DNA of 64,000 nt from Enoplolaimus lenunculus. Taxonomy: Eukaryota > Nematoda > Enoplea > Enoplida > Thoracostomopsidae. Positions within the stretch are counted from its first letter, which is position 1. Every line of letters starts with the position of its first letter. Both the position numbers and the translations under genes were made by a program. The stretch is from the NCBI GenBank assembly GCA_030248215.1, contig JASANG010001739.1, positions 186,001 to 250,000 on the forward strand. Reading direction: 5' to 3'. This document shows positions 1 to 12,900 of this stretch, piece by piece. The notes beneath the pieces were generated by a model. It worked only from the letters and a program-made list of their open reading frames with translations. It was not told the DNA's origin and made no database searches.

Positions 1-572
1 TAAGGATTTTAAGCAGCATAGAGTTGATACCTTCGTCTGTATCACCTGAAAAGTTTTAAGTTCACATGTTAAGTTCTCAAGGCAACGAGGTTAGCTGTTA
101 TTGCACAAAGTATAGTTTTAATAGCGTTCTGACGCTGGAAAGCTTTTATCTATTCGGCAGCTAAATTATGTCACTTTAAACTTGTTAATATATTGACGGA
201 TGAAGCTGCTTAATACTACTAGTTTTTCTTTAACATCAGCAAGCAAACATGTGTATAATGATACGTGTATTCTGTTGGTACACACGTCAATGTAACTATG
301 ACATAGCTAGGTATTTTGGATAACATGGCGGTTGCCGATTGCATGTTCAATGTACAAAAAGTACAGTTCGCATGCGTTAAACGTATTGCTAAAGCGGATT
401 GTATTGAAAAGACGCAAAAAATTTTAATCATTAATATATCCTATGTATAAAGTAGCCCTCATAGCTGAATCCGATCTCTGGTAAGTATATGCACTATTTT
501 TAGAAAGCATATAAGCACTAAACGTTAACGTCGTAGTTAAGATAGCAGGATCTCCCGAGCTTGCCTATTTTC

Positions 573-1018
573 ATGGCGGAACGTTCTATAATTTGTCCCA
601 TATGTTTCAAAGATTTTAAACCCAGGCTATTCGTGGAGCATTATAAAATGTACGGTCAACTAAGCACAAAGGAAGTTAAATGTCCCGTTGCCGGCTGTAC
701 CAATAAGTATCACAGCAAGTAGAGTTATAGATCACATTTTTTAACAAAACACATAACTGATAGCGCCAACAGCTCAATAAGCCTATCCTCCCATCAGAAT
801 ATTGCTGAACAGCCCGTAAGTAATGCAGGAAATGGGAATTCTGTGCGCATCATGGGTATATTTGACGCGCAAAATTGTGTCGAAGATGAAACAGTGCCAA
901 GTATTACTGCCTGTACTGGCAGTACTTTGCCAATTGACTCTGTCTTACAGCAAATAGCTAGTACAGTGCTGGTAAATTTGAAAGCCGTAACAGTTTCCTG
1001 CATGTCGTATACAATATG
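573..1018 (+). pseudogene. Broken C2H2 zinc-finger gene fragment
   Basis: From an ATG the frame reads MAERSIICPICFKDFKPRLF then CPVAGCTNKYHSK, a stop, and SYRSHFLTKH, which would complete a C2H2 finger, followed by about 85 open codons. The finger spacing is right around the interruption. I do not recognise the exact family. It looks like the N terminus of an uncharacterised multi-copy zinc-finger gene type. Confidence 0.5.
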
Positions 1019-2015
1019 AGCAAAAATTGAATACGGGCTCAAGTGGCCAGCCCATATATAACTCAATGTAGATGCAAAACGCCTGAGCGCAAGACAGGGT
1101 TATCATTGTAAATTGAAATTATAAACGAAAAAACTATTTCGTACGTGTCTGTCATAGTTTCTAAGTGTAGTTTAATACCGATCATTACATGTGCTGCAAT
1201 GATAACTAATTTTTACTGTTTAGCTTGTGGGTGACGCAAAATATCTTTGGCAATTGGAAGGTCATTCAAACGACGTTTAATTCAGTGACAGTTATGCCAG
1301 CTACGCGATACATATTGTTAAACAAGCTTTAGCGAAAACCAAATTTCAAAGCAGAAACGAGCCGAGAGCTACAGGGATGCGCCAAGTGCTTGACGAGCGT
1401 GATATTTTTGTTGATGATGACATAGAAAATTTTGAACAGGGAAAGTCACAAATTTAAAACCACGTTCACGTTTAGTACTGCTTAATTTATATAGTGCAGT
1501 AGTTGTGATATCCGTATTATAATAAAAGGCATGACTTCGACTTTGCGTCTGATACCAACATTGTTAAATTAAATTCACAAAGGGCTAAACCAATCCTAAC
1601 GTTTCAATACTTATTTTTTTGGTGAAATTTGTTTTTTACAATAGTACACGTCAAAATCATTGCTGAATACCAAAAATAATATACTTTTGTACTTATCCCT
1701 GTAATATATCACGAAAGTTTAGATGAAATCGCAGTTGCCGGTGTAATTTTACTGCCGTATATTTTGCAACAGAAGACTAACAAACGACCTGCGAACGCCG
1801 TTAATCAAATATAAATTTTTCGTGAGGTACGCAAGTTTTTAGCAATTAATTTTTGCACCTATTGACACCAAGAGCAATCAATACAAGAGCACTCTAATAC
1901 CATGATTATATTTGCTGAATAAATTGAAAGACGTCAAACCTTAGATTTTACACGTAATATAATGTTTTTAAATCAAGCAATATATCAATATTGTCCAAAT
2001 TGCGTTAAAACATGT
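1019..2015. other. No gene seen
   Basis: Only short random frames. One small frame at 1377-1457 (MRQVLDERDIFVDDDIENF) may be debris of the neighbouring zinc-finger gene fragments. Confidence 0.4.
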
Positions 2016-2279
2016 GGATTGTTTCAGGGTAGCGAACGCAGCTTAACCGAGGAAATGAACAAACGTGGTTCTGGTTGGCAACCGTACTTGCTGATTTTCA
2101 CGTCGAACGGATTTGTTAGTTCCATAATAAGCGAAATTTTTCTAATCGTTGACAGGACGCCAATGAATCTGATGGATACAATGAACCTTATTGCAGCCGT
2201 GGACGTGCTTTATTCCTTATTTTGGGCTTGGGACTTAAAGTATCCAACGGAGGCCAGTTTTTTTCGTCAACTTCGTTAG
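2016..2279 (+). pseudogene. Fragment possibly from the same zinc-finger gene type
   Basis: Open frame with FQGSERSLTEEMNKRGSGWQ, then AVDVLYSLFWAWDLKYPTEA and SFFRQL. The AVDxLxxxFxxxxLxYP pattern resembles the C-terminal part of uncharacterised C2H2 proteins common in animal genomes. Link to the fragment at 573-1018 is inference from order and strand. Confidence 0.35.
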
Positions 2280-3112
2280 TTTGGTGAAAAAGCAATCGTG
2301 GTGTTCAATGCCCTGTTCAGTTCGTTGCACGCACAATCGCATTGTACAAAAAATTGTTTTACAGTCTTCCACTGTATCGGAAATTAACTTGGGAAATAGC
2401 AATTCCGATGTCGAAAACGATGTATAACCAATATACGCTATAATGAAGCCGAAATGCTTGGATTTTAGGTGTTTTATTAGTTCTGTAGTCACATTATTTA
2501 TCGGAGAACTTGTAATCGAACTTTGTTGCATAATAGCTGCGTTGCACCAGACTGATCTGTTTAAAAATACTCGACATGTTTCATATAATTTGAACTAATT
2601 CAAGTTGCACAAATAGCAAAAATATCTGTTTGCCTTTATTTAATGTTGGTTGCGTTCGTTTTGATGATTCCGTATTAGAACAAGTTTTCTTTATTTTTTG
2701 TGTGTTATATTTGATTACTTTTGCAGCACATTTAGTGATTTGATATTTGTTTCAATTTTGTCGCATTGTGTTACTCATTTACCGAAGTCACAATTGCACA
2801 TTTTCATTTGATCGCTGTGTATATAAGGGTTAAAACTTATTATTGGAAACATTTCCGTTTTGGAATTTTTCTACTTCAACCTGCATCGCTGAACAAAACT
2901 GTACAGCTTTTTAGTATGGTGAAATTTCAATTAAAGTTGTATCACAATGTCGCTAAAATATAAGCTGACCACTGTGAGAAGTTCGTGATTTAGACTTAAG
3001 CCTGTATCCTGTATCGCCTGTATAGTTCTTTCCTCGATGTATGCTATTCGCTCTGATTTAGTAAAACGCGGCCGGTAAATGTTTATTATAAATCCCAACC
3101 CGCAACCCGTAT

Positions 3113-3328
3113 GACACACAAAATACCCAAATTTAAGGCCAGCAAATCACAGGTTATGCAATTTAACTGGTACCCGCGACCTGTGGGACACAAAATACCC
3201 AAAATTAAGGCCAGCAAATCACAGGTTATGCAATTTAACTGGTAACCCGAGCCGTAAGACACAAAATACCCAAATTTAAGGCCAGCAAATCACAGGTTAT
3301 GCAATTTAACTGGTAACCCGAGCCGGAA
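3113..3328. repeat. Three tandem copies of a 71-74 bp unit
   Basis: Units begin at 3113, 3187 and 3258, each with ACAAAATACCCAAA, AAGGCCAGCAAATCACAGG and GCAATTTAACTGGTA. Between units is a short variable CCCG..CC spacer. Noncoding. Confidence 0.92.
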
Positions 3329-3416
3329 TCCTTAAAGCCGACGTCTGAATCTGATTTAATCCAGCCACTGGCTTTACCGTACCAAATACTTTTACCGTTT
3401 TTTCCAGAATCCGTGC

Positions 3417-3557
3417 AATTCTAACCCCGTTAGAATTACACCCCGTTAAACCGTGTACTCTAACCCCGTTAGAGTTACACCAAATTTCCGACCAATCTAA
3501 CCCCGTTAGATTTGGCCCAACCGTTGTAGAATAATAAATCTAACCCCGTTAGATTTA
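3417..3557. repeat. Array of four hairpins with core TCTAACCCCGTTAGA
   Basis: Hairpins at 3417-3437, 3457-3475, 3494-3512 and 3535-3557. Each has the core stem TCTAAC / GTTAGA around a CCC loop. The flanking bases differ between copies (AAT, AC, AA, TAAA) but each is matched by its complement on the other side, so all four stay paired over 8-10 bp. Confidence 0.85.
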
Positions 3558-3963
3558 CTAAACTACTTTCCCAGGTTTCCTTTAATACCCCAAGTTCCCC
3601 TGTTAACACATAACACCAGTATCCGATACTGGGTAAATTCCGCGCCCTGCGCAACACCAATTAAAATCCGTAATGCCTGATTTCCTTCACATGTTAAGCC
3701 GCCGTGACAATCTTAAATTTAAATCCGTTAAGTCCTACTTACCCAAGTCTCGCTCAATCCAACCGTAAAACTTAGTAACCGCAAGAAGTAAAAATACGCG
3801 TAAACAGCCGAAAATATCGCAACCGTTTCTAACCACCAGGAAGATAACAATGATTCCGGTCCTGGCTACCCATATCGGCATCTCGACCTCATTTGCATTT
3901 TTGCCGACACCCACAATTGGGTGTCCGCAATGCGGTCGAGGTCGAGAGCCACACAACCGGTAC

Positions 3964-5248
3964 TACAACAACAACAACAACCATGCCGGAGACACTCAAT
4001 ATAAAGCACCATTTTTGGTGCTGACATAGCCTAGCTATGTCGTTATTCGCAGCATAGGCCCACACGATATAAAACAATATTCAACCACATTATACGGCCA
4101 CGCAGGGCCCAGGTAAGTTTGACATTGCGGACACAGCCGCCATAGCATAGTTTTACCAATTTCTACGCCTTGTAGCAACGCCTAAGCCTAACTTAAGTTC
4201 TAAGAGAGACTAGGTGGAGCCAGGGACTCCCTTAAGGTGTGGTTTTGATATAGGGTTTTATTTTAGTTTTAGTTTTTAGTTTGAAATAGGTTTAAGTGTG
4301 GCACAGCCACCTACAACCACTGAGAATATTTGCAATTCGCAAATAACGCGCACACGAAAAAAATTTGTTTAGTTTTTCAACTGTAACAGATTCGTGGACA
4401 ATTAATTAAAGTTTTAACAGCAAATTATTGTGTAGAATTTTTAAAATTAGTATTGTCACGTTTTTCGTTGACTTGACAGCAACGTTATATATTTAATTAT
4501 TTATTAAATTCTTTGTCACTTGCTATTTGTTAGAGCAGATATATCATTCCATAGCACGCAGTAAGCAGTTTTAGGTACACTGGTAGGTAATCGGCGCGAA
4601 AATCATCAGGGGGAAACACGGTTGCAAAGTTGGATTAACAAAACTTAAATTTCTTAAGCTTTATTTTAGTTTTGCTTAAACCTGTGGCTTAAGCTAACAA
4701 TAAGTATAACCTAAACTAACATTCTCGTTTGAAAACCTGCAAACATGTTAGTTTAAATTAAACTTAAAATTCTAGATTAGTTAGTCCGTCCAGCCATTTA
4801 TGTTTTTTTAAACTAAAAATTAAGTAAAGTTAAACTAGAATTTAAGTTTAAGTTTTTAGAGTGCATGTTGAGTCGATTTGCATATATTTGAGTGTCCCGG
4901 GTGTCTCAGACACTTTAGGGACACTTATATCCGCCATAGCAATAGATACACAACAACAACATCAATATGTCACCCCTTACCCCTAGCTATGCGATTTCCC
5001 AGAATAAGCCAACGAAAAAATGTATTAAATGGCCACGTAGGGCCCTGAGAACAATTACTTTGCGGACACAGCCGCCACGCATCGATTCATAAGTTTCTAC
5101 GCCGCTTAGCAACGCCTAAGCCTAACTTAAGTTCTAAGAGAGACTAGGCGGAGCCGGGGACTCACTTAAGGTGTGGATTTAGGTTTGGTTTTAGTTTTCT
5201 TTTAGTTTTTAGATTGAAATATATTTAAGTGTGGCACAGCCACCTACA
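3964..5248. repeat. Pair of long direct repeats, possibly ends of an old LTR-type or TRIM element
   Basis: Copies at about 3964-4315 and 4949-5248 share GCGGACACAGCCGCCA, CGCCTAAGCCTAACTTAAG and end with GTGTGGCACAGCCACCTACA. About 630 bp without coding sequence lies between. The layout suits a small non-coding element with terminal direct repeats, but I see no certain primer site or target duplication. A plain duplication is the alternative. The copies are clearly diverged, so it is old. Confidence 0.4.
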
Positions 5249-5540
5249 GTACCCAGGAATGCCGGTATACTTCCGTTCTTGCTTTTAAGTATGGTCATAT
5301 CCCGGAAAATTGCGGTGAACATCCGCTTTTAGAGAGAGAGAGAACCGTTTACTGTCCAATATTAAACACAATAAACTAGATCCTGAAATACCATTCCATC
5401 TTCAAATTATTGATTCCAATATATTACTTACACCACATTATCCTTTGCTTAAATCCTATGAACAAAAACAGAACCACCAGCCCATTCCGCTCATTTGAGT
5501 TAATTCGACAACCGAAATCCCATGACATTATCACTACGTA

Positions 5541-6720
5541 CTATAATACTTTCAAAGACATTAAAGAAAGTACACGAATACAAACGTATTCTAAGACGAC
5601 ACAATGAGCGGAAAACATTCTTCCTAAAAATATCCATGGGATCACAGTAAGTTTGATCATAATTGTTATAGCGTCAATACTCTTTGCCCAATTCTTCTCG
5701 CATTGAAAACCCCCTGCAGAAACAAATACTCCATATAATTTCAGTGTCTGTACTAAAAGCTTTTGATAAGCACTCGGCACTACACTATTTTTCAAGCCAC
5801 CCAGCAGCAATAACTGTGTTTTTTGAAGTTTTTATCCTAGAACCTGATGCTTTTTTGTATTATTCAAAGATGTTTAAGACATTGTCTATTTCTTCCCATC
5901 TTGTTAGATAAATACTTGTGTCATCTGCAAATTTTGTAATTCTGGTGTTAACACGGCACAGTGGTACCCCTGTTAGCATATTTGTAGCTCGCACAAAATG
6001 CGCAATAACTTCAGAAGTTACCACATATAACAAAGGGGATAATGAACAACCCTGTCGGATACCTCTGTTTACTGCAAAGGGTGTAGACAAAAATCCGTTT
6101 ACCAATACTAATGATTTTGACATTTTGTTTTTATAAATGCATCCGAAATGTGTTTGAAATTTTGGCCCAAAATTCATTTGTTTCAAAGTTTCGTGCATGA
6201 AATCCCATTCTACCATATCAAAAGCTGCTTGATATCCAAAGATAATATCATTACTTCAGCATTGAATTCATTTGCGTAGTCTACTACACATCTGACATGA
6301 TTCAAGCTATCTGCAAGGGTTCTTCCGGGTACTGAACTAGTTTGATCCGGATGCACCAAAGTGTGATTACACCATACTATGCAGATATTCATCATATCCT
6401 GGCATAAAAAGTTGTTAAATAGCTTACACAAAAAAGGTGCAATTGCATCACAACATAACACATACAACTCAATCGGTATTCCATCCAACCCTGGCGCTTT
6501 CTTCCTTTGAAAAGACCATATTGCCTGTTTAACCTCCTGCACAGTAATATGACATTCTAAACTAATTTTTTGTTCCTCTGACAATTGTGGAAAGTTCAAC
6601 TGATTTAAAAAAAGATCTAGCATATGGCGATCAATAGTGTCGCTAAAAATACTTCCTTATATTGTTGAGATACTTCGTCTAAAATTGAGGAGCTTTCACG
6701 CAAAATTTCACCAGAAGCAT
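5541..6720 (-). mobile_element. Decayed L1-type LINE, reverse transcriptase part
   Basis: Two overlapping minus-strand frames carry RT motifs: KKAPGLDGIPIELY and HPDQTSSVPGRTLADSLNH, then EWDFMHETLKQMNFGPKF, GIRQGCSLSPLLY and FADDTSIY. The order fits an L1-clade RT. The YRPISLL segment normally found before HPDQT is missing, the frame changes near 6216, and no endonuclease or poly-A tail is visible. Confidence 0.85.
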
Positions 6721-6789
6721 TTTTTTATCGAGAAAAAAATGACGCTGCTCCCAATCTTTTCGCTGCTGCTACTTAACAGTCGACAAAGA

Positions 6790-9560
6790 CACTATCATCC
6801 ACAAAGTCACTAAAATACATATTATGTTTACAACTATTGACATAGGCCATTGCTCCAAACACAACTCATCTGTTGCATTGGAATCGTATAAAAATATTTC
6901 AGGTGGCCAACGTGTTTATTAGACAGTAACAACCTTATAAACCGAATACCCAGCGCTACTGAAGCAGTTGCATAATAAAAATATTTCTAGAATCTATGTT
7001 TTACGCTCATAGCAATCAGTTTTTGTGAGTCAGGGTACTTCCCTTAGAGCAAAAAGTTAAAACAAGTGCATGAGAAACGAAACGTGAGGTTCGGAAACCC
7101 AAAAATGCAAAATCGAGACACCGTTAAGATAGTCTGCCAGTTTTCTTGTGGGCGTACACTGGATGTGGGTGACTTTTATGATATCCATTACCACTGCAAC
7201 TACGAAGTTAGGATTCGCATGTGGGTACTTACAATTTTTTACAGTAGTGTAGACAGTAAAGAACTTATCTGCTAAACCGACCATGCGCTATAATCCAGTA
7301 TAAATCGCTCAACAGAACGTTCAAAATTTAATCCATTTAATAAAAAAATTCAAACATAACAATTTGAATAACATTTGTAATGCCGCAAAATAACCGACAG
7401 CAAACGTTTGATAGGACACTGTTGGCTTCGATACCAAGATCCTTTTAAATATGATGTATTTTTACGTTTTTATCTAAGACCTAGTGTTATGCTAGGATTC
7501 AAACCCCGAGGTCTAGAATGGGGCAGTTTACCATCACCGCTCAGTTATAGGAGCTTAACGGCCTAGTCCAAAGGGGCTCTAACGTCTTGCAGACATTTTA
7601 TAATACGCATACGCGTTGCAATTTTATTAAACACTGTGCACTAATGTATACATACTACGCTCAGTTACTTTGTAATCAATTCTGTGCGAGTCGGGGTTTA
7701 ATATACGTTTACGCCCATACAGTATAGTACGGCCCATACAGTATAGTACGACCAACACAGCGCTGTACAAAGCTAGTAATGGTAATTCATTAACCACATT
7801 AATTTGCGCAAAAGTAATTATTAACTTAACCAGTACAATATTAATTCCGAAGGACTGGCAGGCAGCATAGCTTCGTAGACTGGAGTGAAATTCATCTTTA
7901 TAAAGCGAGTAACATTTTGTAACCTATCTTGAAATTAGACTTCCGAAAATAATATCCTTTGTGCGACGCAGAATGCATTAAGAACTACAAACACACTATA
8001 AACATGGAAACGTATATAGGTTTGAACGATACTGGCTAGTGGCACCTTGATCAGTGCAAGTTAACTTTAGATTTGTTCAAATAAGACAAACATTAAACAC
8101 TGCGGTATATATACATCAATAATATATAAGGCAACAGTAATGAAGGCAACAATATCAACCGCATCAATATTGCTTACTATATGCACACATAATCTACATT
8201 ATACAACACGCTTCCGTGCCTAACGATACGGCAGAGTGCTTAAAGTAATGTTCGAAAATGTCTTATTTATGTCAATAGACATCTTTCCTCGCAGTTAATT
8301 TAAGTTATAACTGTAATACCGCTTGTAAAGTTTATTTTAAAACAACCACAAAAACTAATGTAATTCAGTTAAATGCGAAACAACTTCTCTATATTGTAAC
8401 AAAAATTCCGGCATGAAACAAAAACATACCAAAATAGAAAACATAACAGTTCTTGAGGCCAAAACTTAAACTGCGTATTGCACAAAGTTGTTAAGCTACA
8501 GAAATATGATGGTGGTTGATGGTGAACCGAAACTAGTACACAGACATAATATTGAACAAGTACAAAATGCATGAGATTTAAACGACATGGGGCAATCGCT
8601 CATGAATATACAGGCATTGGCTATACTGTTCGATACTCAGACGAAAAAATGTGTCTTAGAATTTAGATAACGTAGAAATTTATGAGTTTTGATTTTGCCG
8701 CGCTTCGACAAACGTTTATGTATACATGAAATAATGGTATTGATTAGAGCTGTCCGGTAGTCAGGATTTTTTTACCACGGCCTGGGCCAAGCTTTCAGTG
8801 TGATTAATACCGTGAACAGTGATTAAACACCTAGTTAAATTCTGTGGACCTAAATTTTAAACATAAATGTTATGAAATATTGTGTTGTCAAAGCTTAAAA
8901 GCATTATATAGTTGTAAGATTAAACAACAAACAAAATGCAAAACAATACGAGTAATCAAAGGTTTAAGCAAACAAATTCAAACAAGGCGTGAAAAAATAC
9001 TCAAAGTACAAAAAATTCCATACGTTAGAGAAAGAAAGTATCGACCAGGCAATAAAATCCTCATCTTGAACGATGAATGGCAAATAAATGAAACATTAAT
9101 ACTCCAAACAACTACTGTTTGTCGCCTATAACTCAAAATCGATCTCATGCTTCTTTGAAGAACAAGAACTACGTACTGCATTTCTTATTTAAAGGCTACA
9201 AGAGTACAGTTACTAAGAGTCAACGTTTCCTCTCGCGAACCATCTCAACTCCAGTGAACCAACGAGGCCTTTTGTTGTTCCCTGTAACCCGTGTTGTACG
9301 AAGATCTCTTATTCGAGAGAAAAAATAATCGGACTATTCAGTCATTTTGCTTCCTCCTGCACAGACTCAATGTTTTAGGGCGCCTGAATGGTTTTGAATG
9401 GTTAGAGTTTAGACTGTTTTTTATGTGTGTGACGAAAACATTACTGAGTCACTCGAAGTTAGTTACCAGGAGGGTGCGAAGCTTCCACAGGCGGCAATTA
9501 GCTGCTATCCTCGGCCCCTCGGCACTGCATTTACGCCATGATCGGCAATAACACTTAGTT
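6790..9560. other. Gene-poor stretch
   Basis: No supported coding sequence. Holds the tRNA-like piece at 7480-7570 and an 18-bp direct duplication at 7719-7756 (CCCATACAGTATAGTACG). The rest looks like ordinary AT-rich sequence downstream of the kinase gene. Confidence 0.5.
7480..7570 (-). mobile_element. tRNA-like sequence, probably a SINE head
   Basis: On the minus strand a B-box-like GGTTTGAATCC (one base off GGTTCGAATCC) lies about 50 bp after an A-box-like AACTGAGCGGTGATGG. The pairing of an acceptor stem is poor, so an intact tRNA gene is unlikely. Confidence 0.35.
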
Positions 9561-9568
9561 GATACAAG

Positions 9569-9964
9569 TCAGCCTAAATAATCGCCTATCAATTGCCTTA
9601 ATATTCCAACGCGTTTGAGTATGCTCGAATCGTATGTACTTAGTGTTGCTAGAGACGACAGCGCATAGGACGAAACTTGACCTGCACCCGCAATTACTGT
9701 AATTATATAATCATCTCTGGCAGTGGGATGTTCTTCACACTCTTTCCTTTCGTTACAAGATTGTTTGCTGCCATTATTGTCTATGTTATGGCAGCACACT
9801 GCGTTTTTACCATCACTGTTTTTATTGTCATTGTTTTTGCAGTCAGCCGTTGTAGTTGCATGTCCGGCTGCTAGAGATTGAATCACGGACCGCGACCAAA
9901 ACTCGTTACCATCTTCATTCACTGAGCGACTAACCACAAGCTTGACGTGATCGACAAAGTTTAC
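9569..9964 (-). CDS. PLK exon 16: polo box 2 and stop
   Basis: Reads VNFVDHVKLVVSRSVNEDGN then, after an Asn/Cys-rich insertion of about 45 residues, YIITVIAGAGQVSSYALSSL and the last helix LKRVGILRQLIGDYLG, stop TGA at 9569-9571. The His and Lys of DHVK match the PLK1 His538/Lys540 pincer. Acceptor CACATTGCAG. Confidence 0.92.
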   Translation of the reverse strand, partial: VNFVDHVKLVVSRSVNEDGNEFWSRSVIQSLAAGHATTTADCKNNDNKNSDGKNAVCCHNIDNNGSKQSCNERKECEEHPTARDDYIITVIAGAGQVSSYALSSLATLSTYDSSILKRVGILRQLIGDYLG

Positions 9965-12900
9965 CTGCAATGTGCAATGAATGAACGAACGAATGAATGA
10001 ATGAATCGATCGATCGATCACTTACTCACTCACTCACAACAAAAACATATATATTTTAGCATCAACAGAAATCGAAAATGACATAGTTCTTAACAATTTA
10101 ATAACTTGGTAGATACTAAGGTGCAAAAAATTTATCAACAATACTGGCAAAAATAACCCAAAACTAATTTTTGTTCTGTTCGGAAAGCAGTCAACATTCG
10201 TTCTGGGTTATAACTCAGAAGGGTTGCGACACGGCTCACCTTCAAAATACGAAACGTCATGAGTACACAGCACGCCGTGAATTATTGGATATGAATTTAA
10301 AATTTGTTGTAAACGCAATAATTGAATAATGTTATTTGACCTTGTATAACCTCGATCCTAGGGGATGCGATACTAAAATTTTAAACTACAAGGAATGAAG
10401 CTGAAAAAATACAATAATTAATGGTTTTAATTATATCCTCTTACCTGAACCGTTCCATCGCTCAACACCAACACTGTCCCAGCATCTGAACTCACACGAT
10501 TTGCAATATATGGCACTTCACAAATCGCATTTGTCGTTACTGAAACACTCTGTTGACAGCTGACAGTGTCATTAAATTTGTTTTGGTCCTGAGTTTGAGT
10601 ACCGCTGTACAATTTGTCACCAGTGACAACATCTGCCGCCATAGCAGAAAAAATAACATCACCGCTCGAAGTGTTTGTGGTAGACCGACCCTGAGAATTC
10701 GAGGAATGTTGTGGCAAGATATGCATATTATTATCGTTGCTAGTATTGCAATTTCGCTCAGTATGAGCACTACCAGTTGTTGAAGTTCCGGACGACTTAC
10801 GTCGGTGTTGTGTTTCACCGATGCGGTTTTCAGAATTTGAAGTTGTTTCATCACCCTAAAATTAGCAAACAAAACTTAAAATGTCAATTAACAAGCAATT
10901 CAAAAATGTAGGTCGATATAATTAATGGATCATTTTGGTGTTGTGAGCTGACAGTCCCATATTATGCGCGTAACACGAACACTTAACAGTACGTTAACTA
11001 AGATTATGTGAAAATCGTTTACAGTTTTGCATAATTACTGTAGTAGCTATGGTTCTAAATGATAGTTTTGTAGTTGTTTGAAAACGAACACTACTAGCAT
11101 AAATAAAAACGCTAGTAGGTTTAGAATAAGTACACACAGGACCGACGGGGACATGTACGGATCTGCACTGATTCACGATTCCTTATCCAGCGGCCACAGA
11201 CAGGCGCCACATCGTGCGATGTCTAGCTGCTCTACAACACCTGCAGCAACCTTCAGCAGCTCATAACCACTGCAGACATCATCATCCAATGGGTCCCGTA
11301 ACACAGCGGAATCGAAGGCAACGAACGAACCGACCTGCCGGCCAACGCAGCAGTTAAACGCGCCTCACGCAACATTGGAGGCGGCGCATCAGCGCCACGT
11401 TACACCAACAGTACACATTCGCGCTCTACCGAACCGACGCCATCACGATCGCGCTGCTGCACAACAGGACACTCTCCGTTTCTCGGTAACTACCTGCACC
11501 GCATCGAAGAGATCGCTACCTGTAGTGATTGCGGTGGTGATGACGACAGTGATTGCGGTGATGATGATGATGACAGCCGAACATTTTCTCTGCCTGTGTC
11601 CGGCGTTTCACCAACTAAGCATCGAAGTGCTCAACAATGCCAACCCCGAACTACGAACTAGACGAATTCTTCAGTCAATCAAGAAGCACGACAACCTACG
11701 TAAACCGAGCGGGACGCGATCGTGCATGGGAGGCAGCGTCCACGTATATGACGCCTGATCAGCATCGCACGCTGGAAAAGAAACAAACATTATATTTATT
11801 GCTCTATCTATCATGCAGAACATACCGATGATAAGTTGTGCTCCATAAATTCCACAAACTGATTAAAAACATGAAATCGACATCCTAAGTCGTCAATTGG
11901 AATGCCACGGGTACTGTCCATACTGTTCAAAATAATGCTAAAACAACGAAAAAACAATACATGAATTTAGTTCAAAATCACACAAAATCAGTTCATTATA
12001 TCAAAACCTGAGAATTTAGTCTCTGTTTTTTCTATATATTCGCATTTATGTATACAAGCATCAAACAAATTCTTACTAAAGAACTAACATTAACATTCTT
12101 GGTATGAATTAAACAAATCAATAAAAGTAAAAGTATTTCAATCAGATACGTACCCTAGTTTTACGCGTAATTAAAAAAAGCTGCACAATAATGCACACAG
12201 TACTTACTCAGCTCTATAAATAAACAACCTGTTACAGTAACTAACCGCCGATCTGGCATTCGTATCATATACGTTTTATCGAGAAACACAACACATATTG
12301 CTCCGTCGCTATACTGACAACCAAACCCGTAACGATTTGTATAGTCGACCCAACGCACAACGTATCGAACAGATGTTGGATCACGGCGAAAAAGAGGAGC
12401 TCAAACAACAAACCAAAGTTTAAAAAATGTAATCGACATTGTGCTGACCCATACTGCGAAATTTCAAAAATACATACATATCTATGTCTATTCAAATCTG
12501 AGCCCGTGTAACGTGAACTGTGTGGACCTGAGTTGACCTAAAAGTACCACAGCAGAAAATATTTGACGTGTATCCCAATTTGCGAAAGGACACTGAAATA
12601 TTGGTTTAGTATTCCAAACGGAAAGTCAAAAGAGTTCACTTCATTCTTAATAAAATTATTTTGAACTGAACGCTATAGCAGCGATACACTTCGCAATTTA
12701 ATAATTATGGTTTTGAAATCCAGGCGAATAGAGAGACAACGTCACATAAAAACATTATTAGACTTACCTCTAAGCGGCGTCAATAAGGCACTGGACAATA
12801 CATTGTAAACATTCCGAACTCGCTCGTTTGTTCGGTCGCTGCCGTTATGCTTATCATCCCCAAAACTTGCTGAAGCTTTTATTTTTGTTTCAATTTCATC

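Noticed and set aside
573-1018. Selenocysteine or programmed read-through in the zinc-finger frame
   Set aside because: The stop is TAG, not TGA, no structure is seen after it, and the gene is otherwise fragmentary, so decay is simpler.
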